Of a DNA stretch of 64,000 bases, positions 46,673 to 57,081 are shown one piece after another. The translations under genes and the position numbers were made by a program. The DNA is from Sulfurivermis sp040755915. Its GTDB lineage: Bacteria > Pseudomonadota > Gammaproteobacteria > Thiohalomonadales > Thiohalomonadaceae. The stretch's first letter is position 1, and every line of letters begins with the position of its first letter. The stretch spans positions 1-64,000 of the forward strand of contig JBFLWM010000004.1 in NCBI GenBank assembly GCA_040755915.1. The letters run 5' to 3'. The notes beneath the pieces are model-generated. The model searched no databases, was not told where the DNA came from, and saw only the letters and a list, made by a program, of their open reading frames with translations.

Positions 46673-47730
46673 CGGAATCGCAGAAATGGCTGGCGCTGGC
46701 GGTGCTGACGCTGGGCGGTGTGCTGCTGTACCTGCTGGCGCCGGTACTGGCCCCCTTCGCGACCGCGGCAATCCTGGCCTATATCGGCAACCCCCTGGTG
46801 GAGCTGCTGGCACGCTGGCGCCTGTCGCGCACCGTGGCGGTGGCGGTGGTGTTTCTCGCCCTGGCCCTGCTGGGAGTTTTGCTGGTGCTGGTGTTGGTGC
46901 CCATGCTGGAGCGCCAGTTGGTGTTGCTCGCCGCCAAGCTGCCAACGCTGCTCGACTGGCTGCAGCAGCAGGCCCTGCCCTGGTTGCAGACCCGTCTTGG
47001 CCTGGCAGAAACCCCTGACCTCGGCGCCATCAAAGGGTATGTGGCGGAGCAGTGGCAGTCGGCCGGCGGGCTGGCGGCGAGGCTGCTGGCCTCGGTGTCC
47101 CGCTCCGGCCTGGCCCTGCTCGGCTGGCTGGCCAACCTGCTGCTGGTGCCGGTAGTGGCCTTCTATCTGTTGCGCGACTGGCAAAGGCTGCTGGACTGGC
47201 TGCATGAACTGTTGCCGCGGCGCGTCGAACCCGAGGTGGTGAAACTGGTGCGCGCGGTGGATGAGGTGCTGGGGGCCTTCTTCCGCGGCCAGCTGCTGGT
47301 GATGCTGGCGCTGGGCCTGATCTACACCCTTGGCCTGTGGCTGATCGGTCTGGACCTGGCCCTGCTCATCGGCATGCTGGCCGGCCTGGTCAGCTTTGTA
47401 CCCTACCTCGGCCTCATCGTCGGCGTGTTCGCCGCCGGCATCGCCGCCCTGCTGCAGTTCCATGAGCTGCTGCCCCTGCTCTACGTGCTGGCGGTATTCG
47501 GTGTGGCCCAGGTGCTGGAGGGAATGGTGCTGACGCCCTGGCTGCTGGGCGAGCGCATCGGTCTGCACCCGGTCGCCGTGATTTTTGCGGTGATGGCCGG
47601 TGGCCAGCTGTTCGGCTTCCTTGGCATCCTGCTGGCCCTGCCGGTGGCGGCGATGGCGCTGGTGCTGTTGCGCTATGCCCACCAGCACTATCTGGACAGC
47701 CGGCTCTATTCCGCTGCCAACCGGGGCTGA
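46669..47730 (+). CDS. AI-2E family transporter (PerM-like)
   Basis: A 353-residue membrane protein with about seven helices, N-terminal pairs (LYLLAPVLAPFATAAILAYIGNPLV) and the C-terminal FVPYLGLIVGVFAAGIAALLQF and GERIGLHPVAVIFAVMAGGQLFG motifs. Such proteins are Na+/H+ antiporters or exporters; the substrate is unknown. Position upstream of hda is conserved in Gammaproteobacteria. Confidence 0.87.
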   Translation: MTESQKWLALAVLTLGGVLLYLLAPVLAPFATAAILAYIGNPLVELLARWRLSRTVAVAVVFLALALLGVLLVLVLVPMLERQLVLLAAKLPTLLDWLQQQALPWLQTRLGLAETPDLGAIKGYVAEQWQSAGGLAARLLASVSRSGLALLGWLANLLLVPVVAFYLLRDWQRLLDWLHELLPRRVEPEVVKLVRAVDEVLGAFFRGQLLVMLALGLIYTLGLWLIGLDLALLIGMLAGLVSFVPYLGLIVGVFAAGIAALLQFHELLPLLYVLAVFGVAQVLEGMVLTPWLLGERIGLHPVAVIFAVMAGGQLFGFLGILLALPVAAMALVLLRYAHQHYLDSRLYSAANRG

Positions 47731-47731
47731 C

Positions 47732-48409
47732 GTGGAGCGGCAACTGACCCTGCGCATCGGGCTGCGCGACAGCGCCACCTTTGCCAATTTCCTCCCCGGC
47801 GACAACGCCGCGGCACTGCACCTGCTGCAGCAGGGCGGCGAACCTTTCGTCTATCTGTGGGGCGCTGGGGGCAGCGGTCGCAGCCATCTGCTCCAGGCCG
47901 CCTGTCATGCCGTGACTGCCGGCGGCGGCAGTCCCGCCTACCTGCCCTTGGCCGGGTTGGCCGATACCGGGGTGGCCATGCTCGACGGCCTGGAGCAGAT
48001 GTCCCTGGTGTGCCTGGATGACCTGCAGGCGGTGGCTGGCAACGAGGCCTGGGAGGAGGCGCTGTTCCATCTCTACAACCGGGTGCGCGATGCCGGCGGG
48101 CGTCTGCTGGCGGCGGCCGATGCCAGTCCCGTCACCCTCGGCATTCAGTTGGCGGACCTGCGTTCACGGTTGGCCTGGGGACCGGTGTTCCAGCTTCAGC
48201 CCCTGGATGACGCCGGCAAGCTTGCGGCGTTGCAGTTGCGGGCCCGGGCCCGCGGCATGGATTTGAGCGAGGAAGTGGGCACTTACCTGTTGCGGCGCTG
48301 CCCGCGCGACATGCAGGCCCTGTTCGAATTGCTGGAGCGGCTGGATCAGGCCTCCCTGGCGGCGCAGCGCCGCCTCACCATTCCCTTCGTGCGCGAACTG
48401 ATCAGTTAG
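47732..48409 (+). CDS. hda: DnaA regulatory inactivator Hda
   Basis: DnaA-related AAA+ protein that, with the sliding clamp, stimulates DnaA-ATP hydrolysis. The 225 residues start at a GTG (Glu-Arg-Gln-Leu-Thr-Leu), which includes the Q-L clamp-binding element near the N-terminus. FANFLPGDN, YLWGAGGSGRSHLLQA (P-loop), CLDDLQAVAG and RRCPRDMQALFELLERLD are typical. An ATG start is not available. Confidence 0.9.
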   Translation: MERQLTLRIGLRDSATFANFLPGDNAAALHLLQQGGEPFVYLWGAGGSGRSHLLQAACHAVTAGGGSPAYLPLAGLADTGVAMLDGLEQMSLVCLDDLQAVAGNEAWEEALFHLYNRVRDAGGRLLAAADASPVTLGIQLADLRSRLAWGPVFQLQPLDDAGKLAALQLRARARGMDLSEEVGTYLLRRCPRDMQALFELLERLDQASLAAQRRLTIPFVRELIS

Positions 48410-48562
48410 GGAAGGTCTGAATAAGTCCTTCCTGGACTTCTCAGACCACGCAAATCGAAAAGTGCGATTTTCGATTTGCTTCATTTTCCAACGAGTTATC
48501 GTCGTTGAAAAATGGCGGCACATCCCTGTGCCGCGGAAGCTCTGAACTTGTTCAGAGCTTCC
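48410..48562. repeat. Hairpin-rich repeat between hda and DUF2069 gene
   Basis: Starts right at the hda stop with GGAAGGTCTGAATAAGTCC and ends with a perfect 12-bp stem GGAAGCTCTGAA/TTCAGAGCTTCC (48535-48562, CTTG loop). Between are AAATCGAAAA/TTTTCGATTT and AACGA/TCGTT hairpins. AT-richer than its surroundings. The last hairpin can act as a bidirectional terminator for the two convergent genes. Confidence 0.8.
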
Positions 48563-48937
48563 TTAACCCTGCTCGCCGCGTGGCCGCCGCGGGATCACCC
48601 CGCCCTTGAGGCGCACATAGGACAGTGCGCCGATGTACAGGCACAGTGCCAGCGCGATTTCCATCACCGCCAGCGGCCGATCCCCGGGCGTGGCAAAGGC
48701 CTCGCCGGCTCCGTGCAGCAGGTACAGCAGGGCCAGCAGGCTGGCCCAGAAGTGACTCTTGGGGCGGCCCTGCAACAGGCCGCGCAGCGGCAACAGCAGC
48801 GGCCCGACCAGCACCAGCAGGACCAATCCGGCGGGCAGGGTGGATGGCGACAGCCAGAGCTGCCAGGCCAGCAGCAGGGCGATGAGGCCGAAGTAACCGG
48901 CGAGGGTGGCGGTGCGGGCGAGCAGTAAACGATTCAT
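48563..48937 (-). CDS. DUF2069 membrane protein
   Basis: A 124-residue protein with four hydrophobic helices and the pattern LYLLHGAGEAFATPGDRPLAVMEIALAL, as in DUF2069. Function unknown. It overlaps the wrbA stop by 4 nt and is its usual neighbour. Confidence 0.85.
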   Translation of the reverse strand: MNRLLLARTATLAGYFGLIALLLAWQLWLSPSTLPAGLVLLVLVGPLLLPLRGLLQGRPKSHFWASLLALLYLLHGAGEAFATPGDRPLAVMEIALALCLYIGALSYVRLKGGVIPRRPRGEQG

Positions 48938-49554
48938 CGGCGCAGCGCCGGGATGTTGCCGGCCTCCAGTTGGGCGCGGGCGGTGAGTGCCAGGCGCCGG
49001 CCGAGGGCCTGGCACAGGCGCTTTTCCTCCTCACTCAGCGGCAGGCTGCCATCGGCCCCGGCGTGGTGGGAGGGGCCATAGGGCGTGCCGCCGCTGCGGG
49101 TATGCAGCAGTTCGGTCTCGCTGTAGGGGAGGCCGAGCAGCACCATGCCGTGGTGCAGCAGGGGCAGCATCATGGTCAGCAGGGTGCTTTCCTGACCGCC
49201 GTGCAGGCTGGCGGTGGAGGTGAACACAGCCGCCGGTTTGCCTATGAGGCTGCCCGAAAGCCAGAGCGGGCTGGTGCGGTCGAGAAAGTATTTGAGCGGT
49301 GCCGCCATGTTGCCGAAGTGGGTCGGGCTGCCCAGGGCGAGGCCGACACATTCCTCCAGGTCGCGCAGTTCGGCATAGGGCGCGCCTTCTGTGGGTATTT
49401 CGGGGGCCACCGCCGCGCACTCCGGCGATACGGCGGGTACCGTACGCAGGCGCGCTGCCATGCCCGCAACCTCCTCGATGCCGCGTGCGATATGCCGCGC
49501 CATGTCCGCCACGGCACCGTGGCGGCTGTAGTAGAGCACCAGTATCTCGTTCAT
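48934..49554 (-). CDS. wrbA: NAD(P)H:quinone oxidoreductase, type IV (WrbA)
   Basis: Flavodoxin-fold quinone reductase of 206 residues that protects against redox-cycling quinones. FMN-phosphate site VLYYSRHGAVADMAR at the N-terminus, GSPTHFGNMAAPLKYFLD and the GGQESTLLTMMLPLLHHGM segments are typical. Operon with arsC-like and DUF2069 genes. Confidence 0.93.
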   Translation of the reverse strand: MNEILVLYYSRHGAVADMARHIARGIEEVAGMAARLRTVPAVSPECAAVAPEIPTEGAPYAELRDLEECVGLALGSPTHFGNMAAPLKYFLDRTSPLWLSGSLIGKPAAVFTSTASLHGGQESTLLTMMLPLLHHGMVLLGLPYSETELLHTRSGGTPYGPSHHAGADGSLPLSEEEKRLCQALGRRLALTARAQLEAGNIPALRR

Positions 49555-49557
49555 GGC

Positions 49558-49905
49558 TTAGAGCAGTTCCAATACCTTTTCCGGCGGCCGGCCGATGACG
49601 GCACGCTGGCCGCTGATCACGATGGGGCGCTCGATGAGGCGCGGGTGCTGCACCATCGCATCGATGAGGGCGGCGCGGCTCAGTGCCGGACTGTCCAGCC
49701 CCAGTTCCGCGTACTCCGCCTCCTTCCTGCGCATCAGTTCGCGCGGTTCCAGGCCGAGCAGTTGGAGGATCTGCTCCAGTTCGGCGTGGCTGGGCGGCGT
49801 GTCGAGATAGTTGATGACCCGGGCCTGCTGGCCGTGCTCGCCGAGCAGTTGCAGCGCCTGGCGCGACTTCGAGCAGCGGGGATTGTGGTAGATGGTGATG
49901 GTCAT
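49558..49905 (-). CDS. arsC: Glutaredoxin-type arsenate reductase
   Basis: A 115-residue ArsC-family protein. Catalytic Cys11 is in YHNPRCSKSRQ, with conserved Arg residues in RPIVISGQRAVIGRPPEK. It lacks an arsenic operon nearby; in gammaproteobacteria this gene often pairs with wrbA. Arsenate reduction is likely but not proved by context. Confidence 0.88.
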   Translation of the reverse strand: MTITIYHNPRCSKSRQALQLLGEHGQQARVINYLDTPPSHAELEQILQLLGLEPRELMRRKEAEYAELGLDSPALSRAALIDAMVQHPRLIERPIVISGQRAVIGRPPEKVLELL

Positions 49906-50050
49906 GGCGCGGCAGCATGTTGTACGTCGGAGGGTGGCATTTTAGCGGCAGTTGCCGCGGCCGACCATGCGCGAGTGCGCGGGATGGGATTATGTGATTC
50001 CACTAACAAATTCCCGGCCAGAAGTGACTGATAATACTGGCATGCTTTAC

Positions 50051-50080
50051 TTGACACCCTTTTTCCCGGGGTGTTAGCTT
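50051..50080 (+). promoter_or_regulatory. Sigma-70-like promoter of the LysM lipoprotein gene
   Basis: A perfect TTGACA is followed after 18 bases by TAGCTT. It ends 63 bp upstream of the lipoprotein start, in AT-richer DNA. The region 49906-50143 holds no gene. Confidence 0.55.
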
Positions 50081-50143
50081 GTGTGAAGTTCGCCGCCTTT
50101 CCTCCGTGGGAAGCATAATTCAATAATGCATGGAGCCATGAAC

Positions 50144-50773
50144 ATGAAAATCAAGAACATGCTGAAGTATTCCGGTCTTGCCGCGCTGGTGCTGACGGTC
50201 GCGGTCGGCTGTGCCAGTGCCCCGAAGGAAGAGGCCGCTGAGTCTGCTGCTACCCAGGAAACCGCAGCCTCCAGCGTGGAAGCGCAAAACGCCATCAACG
50301 AAGCCAAGCTGGCTGCCGAGAAGGCCCAGGCCGCGGGTCCCGCCTGGCGCGATACCGATGGCCTGATCAAGCAGGCTGAAGAGGCGATGGCGGCCGGTGA
50401 TTATGCCAAGGCTGTTGCTCTGGCTAATGAGGCCCGTCGTCAGGCCGAGGCTGCCCTGGCTCAGCACGAGGCAGAAATGGCCAAGATGGGCGCAGGCAGC
50501 GCCTCCAGCTACGAAGTCATGCGCGGTGACAGCCTGTGGCGCATCTCCGGCAAGAGCGAAATCTACGGCAACCCCTATCAGTGGCCGCTGATCTACAAGG
50601 CCAACCGCGACAAGATCAAGGATGCCGATCTGATTTATCCGGGCCAGAAGCTTGCCATCGACCGTGCTGCGTCGAGTGCTGATGTGGCCGCTGCCGTAAA
50701 CCACGCCAAGACCCGCGGTGCCTGGTCGCTGGGTGTGGTGGAAGAATCTGACAAGGCTTACCTCGCCAAGTAA
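50144..50773 (+). CDS. LysM-domain lipoprotein
   Basis: A 209-residue lipoprotein. Signal peptide with lipobox VAVGC (Cys at about 20), then an Ala/Glu-rich helical region (about 25-120) with repeated QAEEAMAAGDYAKA-like heptads, then a C-terminal LysM domain (about 125-178: YEVMRGDSLWRISGK...NPYQWPLIYKANRDKI...LIYPGQKL). It probably links the outer membrane to peptidoglycan. The third of three close ATGs is favoured by its spacing from GGAG. Monocistronic, with its own promoter and terminator. Confidence 0.88.
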   Translation: MKIKNMLKYSGLAALVLTVAVGCASAPKEEAAESAATQETAASSVEAQNAINEAKLAAEKAQAAGPAWRDTDGLIKQAEEAMAAGDYAKAVALANEARRQAEAALAQHEAEMAKMGAGSASSYEVMRGDSLWRISGKSEIYGNPYQWPLIYKANRDKIKDADLIYPGQKLAIDRAASSADVAAAVNHAKTRGAWSLGVVEESDKAYLAK

Positions 50774-50792
50774 TTCTGCACTGTTGCAGGAT

Positions 50793-50820
50793 GCAAAGAG
50801 CCCCGCAAGGGGCTCTTTGC
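50793..50820 (+). terminator. Terminator of the LysM lipoprotein gene
   Basis: A perfect 12-bp stem GCAAAGAGCCCC/GGGGCTCTTTGC with a GCAA tetraloop, 19 nt after the stop codon. Followed by ATTTG, so the T-run is weak. Confidence 0.8.
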
Positions 50821-50963
50821 ATTTGTGGCGCTAAAACCGCCATGGGGCGCAGCGGGAACAGTGCGGCTGTTTTGATGGTCTATTTGAACGGTAACATGTG
50901 GTGGTTGGCGGAATAACCGGGGCCACAGGTGTCACCTATCTACAAGTTAAGGAGAGAAATCCC

Positions 50964-51419
50964 GTGTTGCGCGCAGGTATGCTGGTTGCCTTGTTGCTGA
51001 TCACGGCTGGCGCCGTGGCCAATCCCGATTTCACCCTGCAGGATATCGACGGCAAGCAACACCGCCTGTCGGATTATCGCGGCAAATGGGTGGTGGTCAA
51101 CTACTGGGCTACCTGGTGCCCGCCGTGCCGCGAGGAGATTCCCGAACTGGTGGAATTCCACGAGCGGCACAAGGATCATGATGCCGTGGTGCTGGGCGTC
51201 AACATGGAGCAGGTGGCAATAGACAAGCTGCGCCAGTTCGTGGAGGAGAATTTTGTCTCCTATCCGGTCTTGCCCGGCTCGTCTGCCATGGCTACCGTGG
51301 GCCCGGTGCCTGGTCTGCCCACTACCTATCTGGTGGCACCCGACGGCCGCCTTGTGGCGCGGCAGGTAGGCGGGGTTACTGCTGCGGGTATCGAGAGCTT
51401 CATCAATAACAGCAAATAA
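50964..51419 (+). CDS. TlpA-like exported thioredoxin
   Basis: A 151-residue thioredoxin-fold protein with an N-terminal signal segment (about 1-19). Active site WATWCPPC (Cys52, Cys55) and cis-Pro in GLPTTYLV. Likely a periplasmic thiol reductant, for example for cytochrome maturation or sulfur metabolism (inference). GTG start at 50964, preceded by AAGGAGAG. First of a rightward run of thiol and efflux genes. Confidence 0.87.
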   Translation: MLRAGMLVALLLITAGAVANPDFTLQDIDGKQHRLSDYRGKWVVVNYWATWCPPCREEIPELVEFHERHKDHDAVVLGVNMEQVAIDKLRQFVEENFVSYPVLPGSSAMATVGPVPGLPTTYLVAPDGRLVARQVGGVTAAGIESFINNSK

Positions 51420-51450
51420 CAGTCCCATCGAGGCTGAGGAGGAGAAGATT

Positions 51451-51978
51451 ATGCGGCGTTTGTTGATGGTTGCGTGTCTGTTGTCCTTGTTGCCGTTCAG
51501 CGCGGCGACGGCAGCGGCCGGGCGTGACCCGCTGGTGCATTTCTTCAACGAAACCTTCGGCAACTTCGCCGAGGAGTTGGAGCAGGCGCGCGAACAGGGC
51601 AAGAAGGGGGTGCTGGTCTTCTATGAGATGGATGAATGCCCCTTCTGTCATTTCATGAAGCAGAACGTGCTCAATCAGCCCGATGTGCAGGATTTTTACC
51701 GCGAACATTTCCTCAACTTCATCGTCGACATTGAGGGCGATATCGAGATTGCCGACTTCTCCGGTGAGGCCACGACGCAGAAGGATTTCGCCAAGGTTGC
51801 CCGGGTGCGCGCCACCCCGGTCATCGCCTTTTATGACCTGGATGGCAAGGAAATCTTTCGGCATACCGGCCGGACTTCCGGGGTAGATGAATTTCTGCTG
51901 ATGGGCAGGTTTGTTGCCGATGGTGTGTACAAGAATCAGAAGTTCACCGTGTACAAGCGTGAACAACTGAAAAAATAA
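51451..51978 (+). CDS. SoxW-like periplasmic thioredoxin-fold protein
   Basis: A 175-residue exported protein (signal peptide 1-22, ending ATAAAG). Active site DECPFCHFMK with Cys63 and Cys66, and cis-Pro in ATPVIAFYDLDG. It resembles SoxW-type thioredoxins of sulfur oxidisers, though no sox genes are in the window. 31 nt after the TlpA gene, so a joint periplasmic redox role is likely. Confidence 0.8.
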   Translation: MRRLLMVACLLSLLPFSAATAAAGRDPLVHFFNETFGNFAEELEQAREQGKKGVLVFYEMDECPFCHFMKQNVLNQPDVQDFYREHFLNFIVDIEGDIEIADFSGEATTQKDFAKVARVRATPVIAFYDLDGKEIFRHTGRTSGVDEFLLMGRFVADGVYKNQKFTVYKREQLKK

Positions 51979-51992
51979 GCAGACGCCTGTCC

Positions 51993-53306
51993 ATGTCGAT
52001 GTTCAACCGTACCGCCCTGTATGCGGCATTATGTCTGTCCTTGCTGTGCAATTCTGTTGCAGCGCAGGAGGGCCGCGAGCCATTGCCGGACCCGCTGACG
52101 CTGGAGCAGGCACTGGCTCTTGCCGAAGAGCTGGATCCGGCCATGCAGCAAGCCCGGGCCGCAGTGGATCTGGCACGTGCCGGGATGCAGGAGGCTGAGG
52201 CGAGAGACGGCGTCAACATCTGGCTGGAGGGCCGCGCCCGCTGGATCGAGCCGGCAGACAGTACGGCGGACGATTCGCGTGATGATCACAAGGCGAGCCT
52301 GCTGGCGCGCAAGAATCTGTATGACTTCGGCCGCAGCAGTGCGCAGCAGGCCGCCGCCGCCGCGGAGCTGGCCGGTAGTGAGCAGGCCTACCTCGACAGT
52401 GCCCGGCAGCGCAGCATGGAGGTCATGCGGCGCTATTTTGATGTGCTGCGTGCCGACATGGAGTTTGCCCGCGACGACGAGGCCATGGCGGTCGCCTATG
52501 TCACGCTGGATCGCTTGCGCAACCGCCATGAGCTGGGCGAGGTTTCCGATCTCGAAATACTGACCATGGAGAATGAATACCAACAGGCCCGCCTCAGCCG
52601 TACCACCAGCGAGAACCGCATGCGAGTGGCGCGCGCGCAGCTGGCCATAGTACTCAACCGCCCCGGGATGCTGCCGGCCAATCTGGTGCGACCGGAGCTG
52701 CCGCAACTGCAGCGTGGTTTGCCGGAGTACGAACCGCTGCTGACCAAGGCCCTGGCGGACAATCCACGGTTGCAGGCACTGCGCAAGCGTGTGGAGGCGG
52801 CACGGCAGAGGCTGGATGGGGCCTACGCCGGTCGCCGCCCGCGCATCAGCGGCGAGCTGGAAGCCTCCGAGTATTCCCGCTCCATGGGTTCCAACGACAA
52901 GATGCGCGCCAGCATCTATGTGGAGGTGCCGCTGTATGATGGCGGTTCCACCCAGTCAGCGGTGGCGCGTCAGCAGGCGGAGTTGTATCGGGTCCAGGCC
53001 GAGCTGACAGAAGGCGAGCGCTCCTTGCGCCAAGCTGTCCTGGAACAGTGGACTGAATTGAAAAATCTGCGTGTTGAGCATGAGCGTGTCATGGCGCAGC
53101 GCAATTTCCGCGATCTGTATCTGGACCGCAGCCGTGCACTGTACGAAATGGAGGTACAGGCAGATCTGGGGGATGCCATGGTGCGCCTCACCGAGGCCCA
53201 GCTGGATGAGCTTAATGTACGTTTTGCCATGGCGCTGGCCTGGGAGCGTATGGATGCCCTGACCGGCGGTGCCTTGCCGCCGGAGGCAGCCGCGGTACGA
53301 CAATAA
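51993..53306 (+). CDS. TolC-family outer membrane efflux protein
   Basis: A 437-residue outer-membrane channel with a signal peptide (about 1-24) and two outer-membrane-efflux repeats with long coiled coils (LTLEQALALAEELDPAMQQARAAVDLARAGMQEA; VEVPLYDGGSTQSAVARQQAEL). Followed 13 nt later by a small adaptor gene. No inner-membrane pump gene is adjacent. Confidence 0.88.
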   Translation: MSMFNRTALYAALCLSLLCNSVAAQEGREPLPDPLTLEQALALAEELDPAMQQARAAVDLARAGMQEAEARDGVNIWLEGRARWIEPADSTADDSRDDHKASLLARKNLYDFGRSSAQQAAAAAELAGSEQAYLDSARQRSMEVMRRYFDVLRADMEFARDDEAMAVAYVTLDRLRNRHELGEVSDLEILTMENEYQQARLSRTTSENRMRVARAQLAIVLNRPGMLPANLVRPELPQLQRGLPEYEPLLTKALADNPRLQALRKRVEAARQRLDGAYAGRRPRISGELEASEYSRSMGSNDKMRASIYVEVPLYDGGSTQSAVARQQAELYRVQAELTEGERSLRQAVLEQWTELKNLRVEHERVMAQRNFRDLYLDRSRALYEMEVQADLGDAMVRLTEAQLDELNVRFAMALAWERMDALTGGALPPEAAAVRQ

Positions 53307-53319
53307 GGTAGAAGCTACG

Positions 53320-54090
53320 ATGAAGATGACGCGTGGGATGTTGGTGTTGTGCGGTCTGCTGGTCTCCGCAGCGTTGCAAGCGGGGGAGGTGACCGGGAGC
53401 CTGCAATGGCTGCGTCGCGTGGAACTGAGCACGCCAGCTTCCGGGGTGATCAGCCAGGTGGCGGTCAACAACGGCGACGAGGTGCAGAAGGGACAGCTGC
53501 TGCTCAATCTTGATCCGCGCGGTTTCAATGCCCTGGCGAGGAAGGCCGAGTCCCGGGTGCTGAGTACTCGGGAGGCGCGGGACGAGGCCAAGCGTGAACT
53601 GGAGCGGACGACCGAGATGTATGACCGCACTCTGCTGTCGGATCACGAATTGCAGTTGGCCAAGATAGCGCTGAGCAATGCCGAGGCGGAGCTGCAAGCA
53701 GCCGAGGCTGAACGCACGCTGGCGCGACTGGAGCTGGAGTACAGCCGGGTAACGGCACCCTTCGACGGAGTGATCCTGGAGCGCCGTGCCGAGGTGGGCC
53801 AGACGGTGGTGACACGCATGCAGAGTGTACCGTTGCTGGTGCTTGCCGAAACTGGCCGCATGCTGGCACGGGTCGAGGTGAGCGAGCAGGAGCTGGTGGC
53901 GCTGCGCACCGGCTTGGAGGTGCAGGTGCGTGCCGGCAACAAGGCCTTTCAGGGCAAGGTGCAGCGGGTGGGCATGGAGCCGGTGATTGCCGCCGGCGGC
54001 GTGGCCCGCTACGAGGTCGATGTCCTGTTTGAATATCCCCGCACCGAGCGTCTGCGCGCCGGGCAGAGCGCAGTTGTCGTGTTGCCCTGA
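53320..54090 (+). CDS. Short periplasmic adaptor (HlyD/RND type)
   Basis: A 256-residue membrane fusion protein with a signal peptide (1-21). Lipoyl half motifs VISQVAVNNGDEVQKGQLLLNLDP and VTAPFDGVILERRAEVGQTV flank an alpha hairpin (about 70-130). It lacks the C-terminal membrane-proximal domain that completes normal adaptors of about 350 or more residues. It works with the TolC gene upstream; the pump is unknown. Confidence 0.83.
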   Translation: MKMTRGMLVLCGLLVSAALQAGEVTGSLQWLRRVELSTPASGVISQVAVNNGDEVQKGQLLLNLDPRGFNALARKAESRVLSTREARDEAKRELERTTEMYDRTLLSDHELQLAKIALSNAEAELQAAEAERTLARLELEYSRVTAPFDGVILERRAEVGQTVVTRMQSVPLLVLAETGRMLARVEVSEQELVALRTGLEVQVRAGNKAFQGKVQRVGMEPVIAAGGVARYEVDVLFEYPRTERLRAGQSAVVVLP

Positions 54091-54356
54091 TGAGCTGTTG
54101 CCGTTGCCTGGTTGTCGGCAAGGTGCAGGGGGTCTGGTATCGGGCCGCCACCCAGCGCCAGGCGCTGGCACTGGGACTCACCGGTTATGCCCGCAACCTG
54201 CCCGATGGTCGCGTCGAAGTATTGGCCTGTGGCGATGAGGCGGCGTTGCGGCAACTGCAGGACTGGCTCTGGCAGGGACCGCCCGCCGCCGGGGTAAGCG
54301 ATGTGCAGTGCGAGTCGGCGGCGGATGCTGCCGCCGACGGTTTTGCTACTTTCTAG
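54090..54356 (+). CDS. Acylphosphatase
   Basis: An 88-residue enzyme hydrolysing acyl phosphates. The catalytic Arg18 is in GKVQGVWYRAAT and the Asn in GYARNLPDGRVEV; both essential residues are present. The ATG overlaps the adaptor stop by one base. Confidence 0.93.
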   Translation: MSCCRCLVVGKVQGVWYRAATQRQALALGLTGYARNLPDGRVEVLACGDEAALRQLQDWLWQGPPAAGVSDVQCESAADAAADGFATF

Positions 54357-54367
54357 AATTAATCCCT

Positions 54368-54930
54368 CTATTTGTACCAGCGTGTGCGCAGCGCGGCGTA
54401 GATGCGCTGCGGGTATCTGGCGCTGCCCAGACTGCCATTGTAGCGGGCCAGGGCGCGGGTGAGATCGCCGCCTTCCTTGTCCAGGTAGTAGCGCAGGATG
54501 GTGCAGCCCATGCGCAGATTGGTGTGGATGTGGAACAGGTTGTCGTCGGGGTGGCCGATTTCATCGAGCCAGAACGGCATGATTTGCATCAGTCCCTGCG
54601 CTCCGGCCACCGAGATGGCGAAGCGATCGAAATTACTCTCCACCTGGATCACGGCGAGCACCAGCTCTGGCGGCAGGTCGGCTCGCCGTGCCTCCAGATA
54701 AACCTGGCGCAACAGGTTCAGCCGCTCCTGCGGGTCAGGCAGGCGCGGCGTAAGCCGGGTTGCCATGTCGGTGAGCCAGACTTCGGCCTCGAAGCGATCC
54801 TGCGCGCTGCCATCTTCCGCCATGGCCAGCGCCAGACGCAGGCGCAGGTCCTCATCCAGTTGTTGCGGCGCACCGTGGACTGTTGCCGCTGCCAGCAGCA
54901 GGCCCAGACCGAGGGTGCGCCAGTGTGCCA

Positions 54931-54931
<1 letters not shown>
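54368..54931 (-). CDS. Exported lytic transglycosylase (SLT domain)
   Basis: A 187-residue murein lyase with a signal peptide (1-20). The SLT domain covers about 80-185, with the catalytic Glu98 in VIQVESNFDRFAIS, the GLMQIMP motif and the ALARYNGS motif. Short for the family, a catalytic core without accessory domains. Its ATG overlaps the proS stop by one base. Confidence 0.88.
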
Positions 54932-56640
<1,709 letters not shown>

Positions 56641-56736
56641 GGGAAGCTGTTTCTCCGTGGATGACAATGCGGTATGCGCCGCGAGCGCGGCGCCGGGTGC
56701 CTATGATAATCGAGCCGGGAGTAAAAGGTTAAAACG

Positions 56737-57081
56737 TTAGAACGTCGCGCCGTTCCAGCCCCAGAGAGGGCCGGCGGCGTCGGCAAATTCGATGTATACC
56801 CGGTCGGCGGCTATGCCCAACTCCTCGTGCAGCAGGCCGGCGAGCTGGGCGGAAAGCTCGGCGGTACGTGTCCGGGGCAGACCGATGCTTTTCAATTCCA
56901 GGTAGGCGAGGGGGGCGTCATTGCCCGCGAACAGCATGGGGCAGGAGTGTTCCAGTGCCACCATGACATAGTCCTCGGGTTTTCCGAGGGCCTGGGCCAC
57001 CTGCCGCGAGGCACGCTGCAGCAGCGGCTGCACGGCCCCGTCGGCAGGGGTGATATTGGTCTTGATGAGCAGGTAGGGCAT
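56737..57081 (-). CDS. MIF/tautomerase-superfamily protein
   Basis: A 114-residue homologue of macrophage migration inhibitory factor and phenylpyruvate tautomerase. Pro2, the catalytic base after Met removal, is present (MPYLLIKTN), as are EDYVMVALE, and a C-terminal WGWNGATF close to the MIF ending. Physiological substrate unknown. Overlaps the DUF4124 gene by one base. Confidence 0.85.
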   Translation of the reverse strand: MPYLLIKTNITPADGAVQPLLQRASRQVAQALGKPEDYVMVALEHSCPMLFAGNDAPLAYLELKSIGLPRTRTAELSAQLAGLLHEELGIAADRVYIEFADAAGPLWGWNGATF

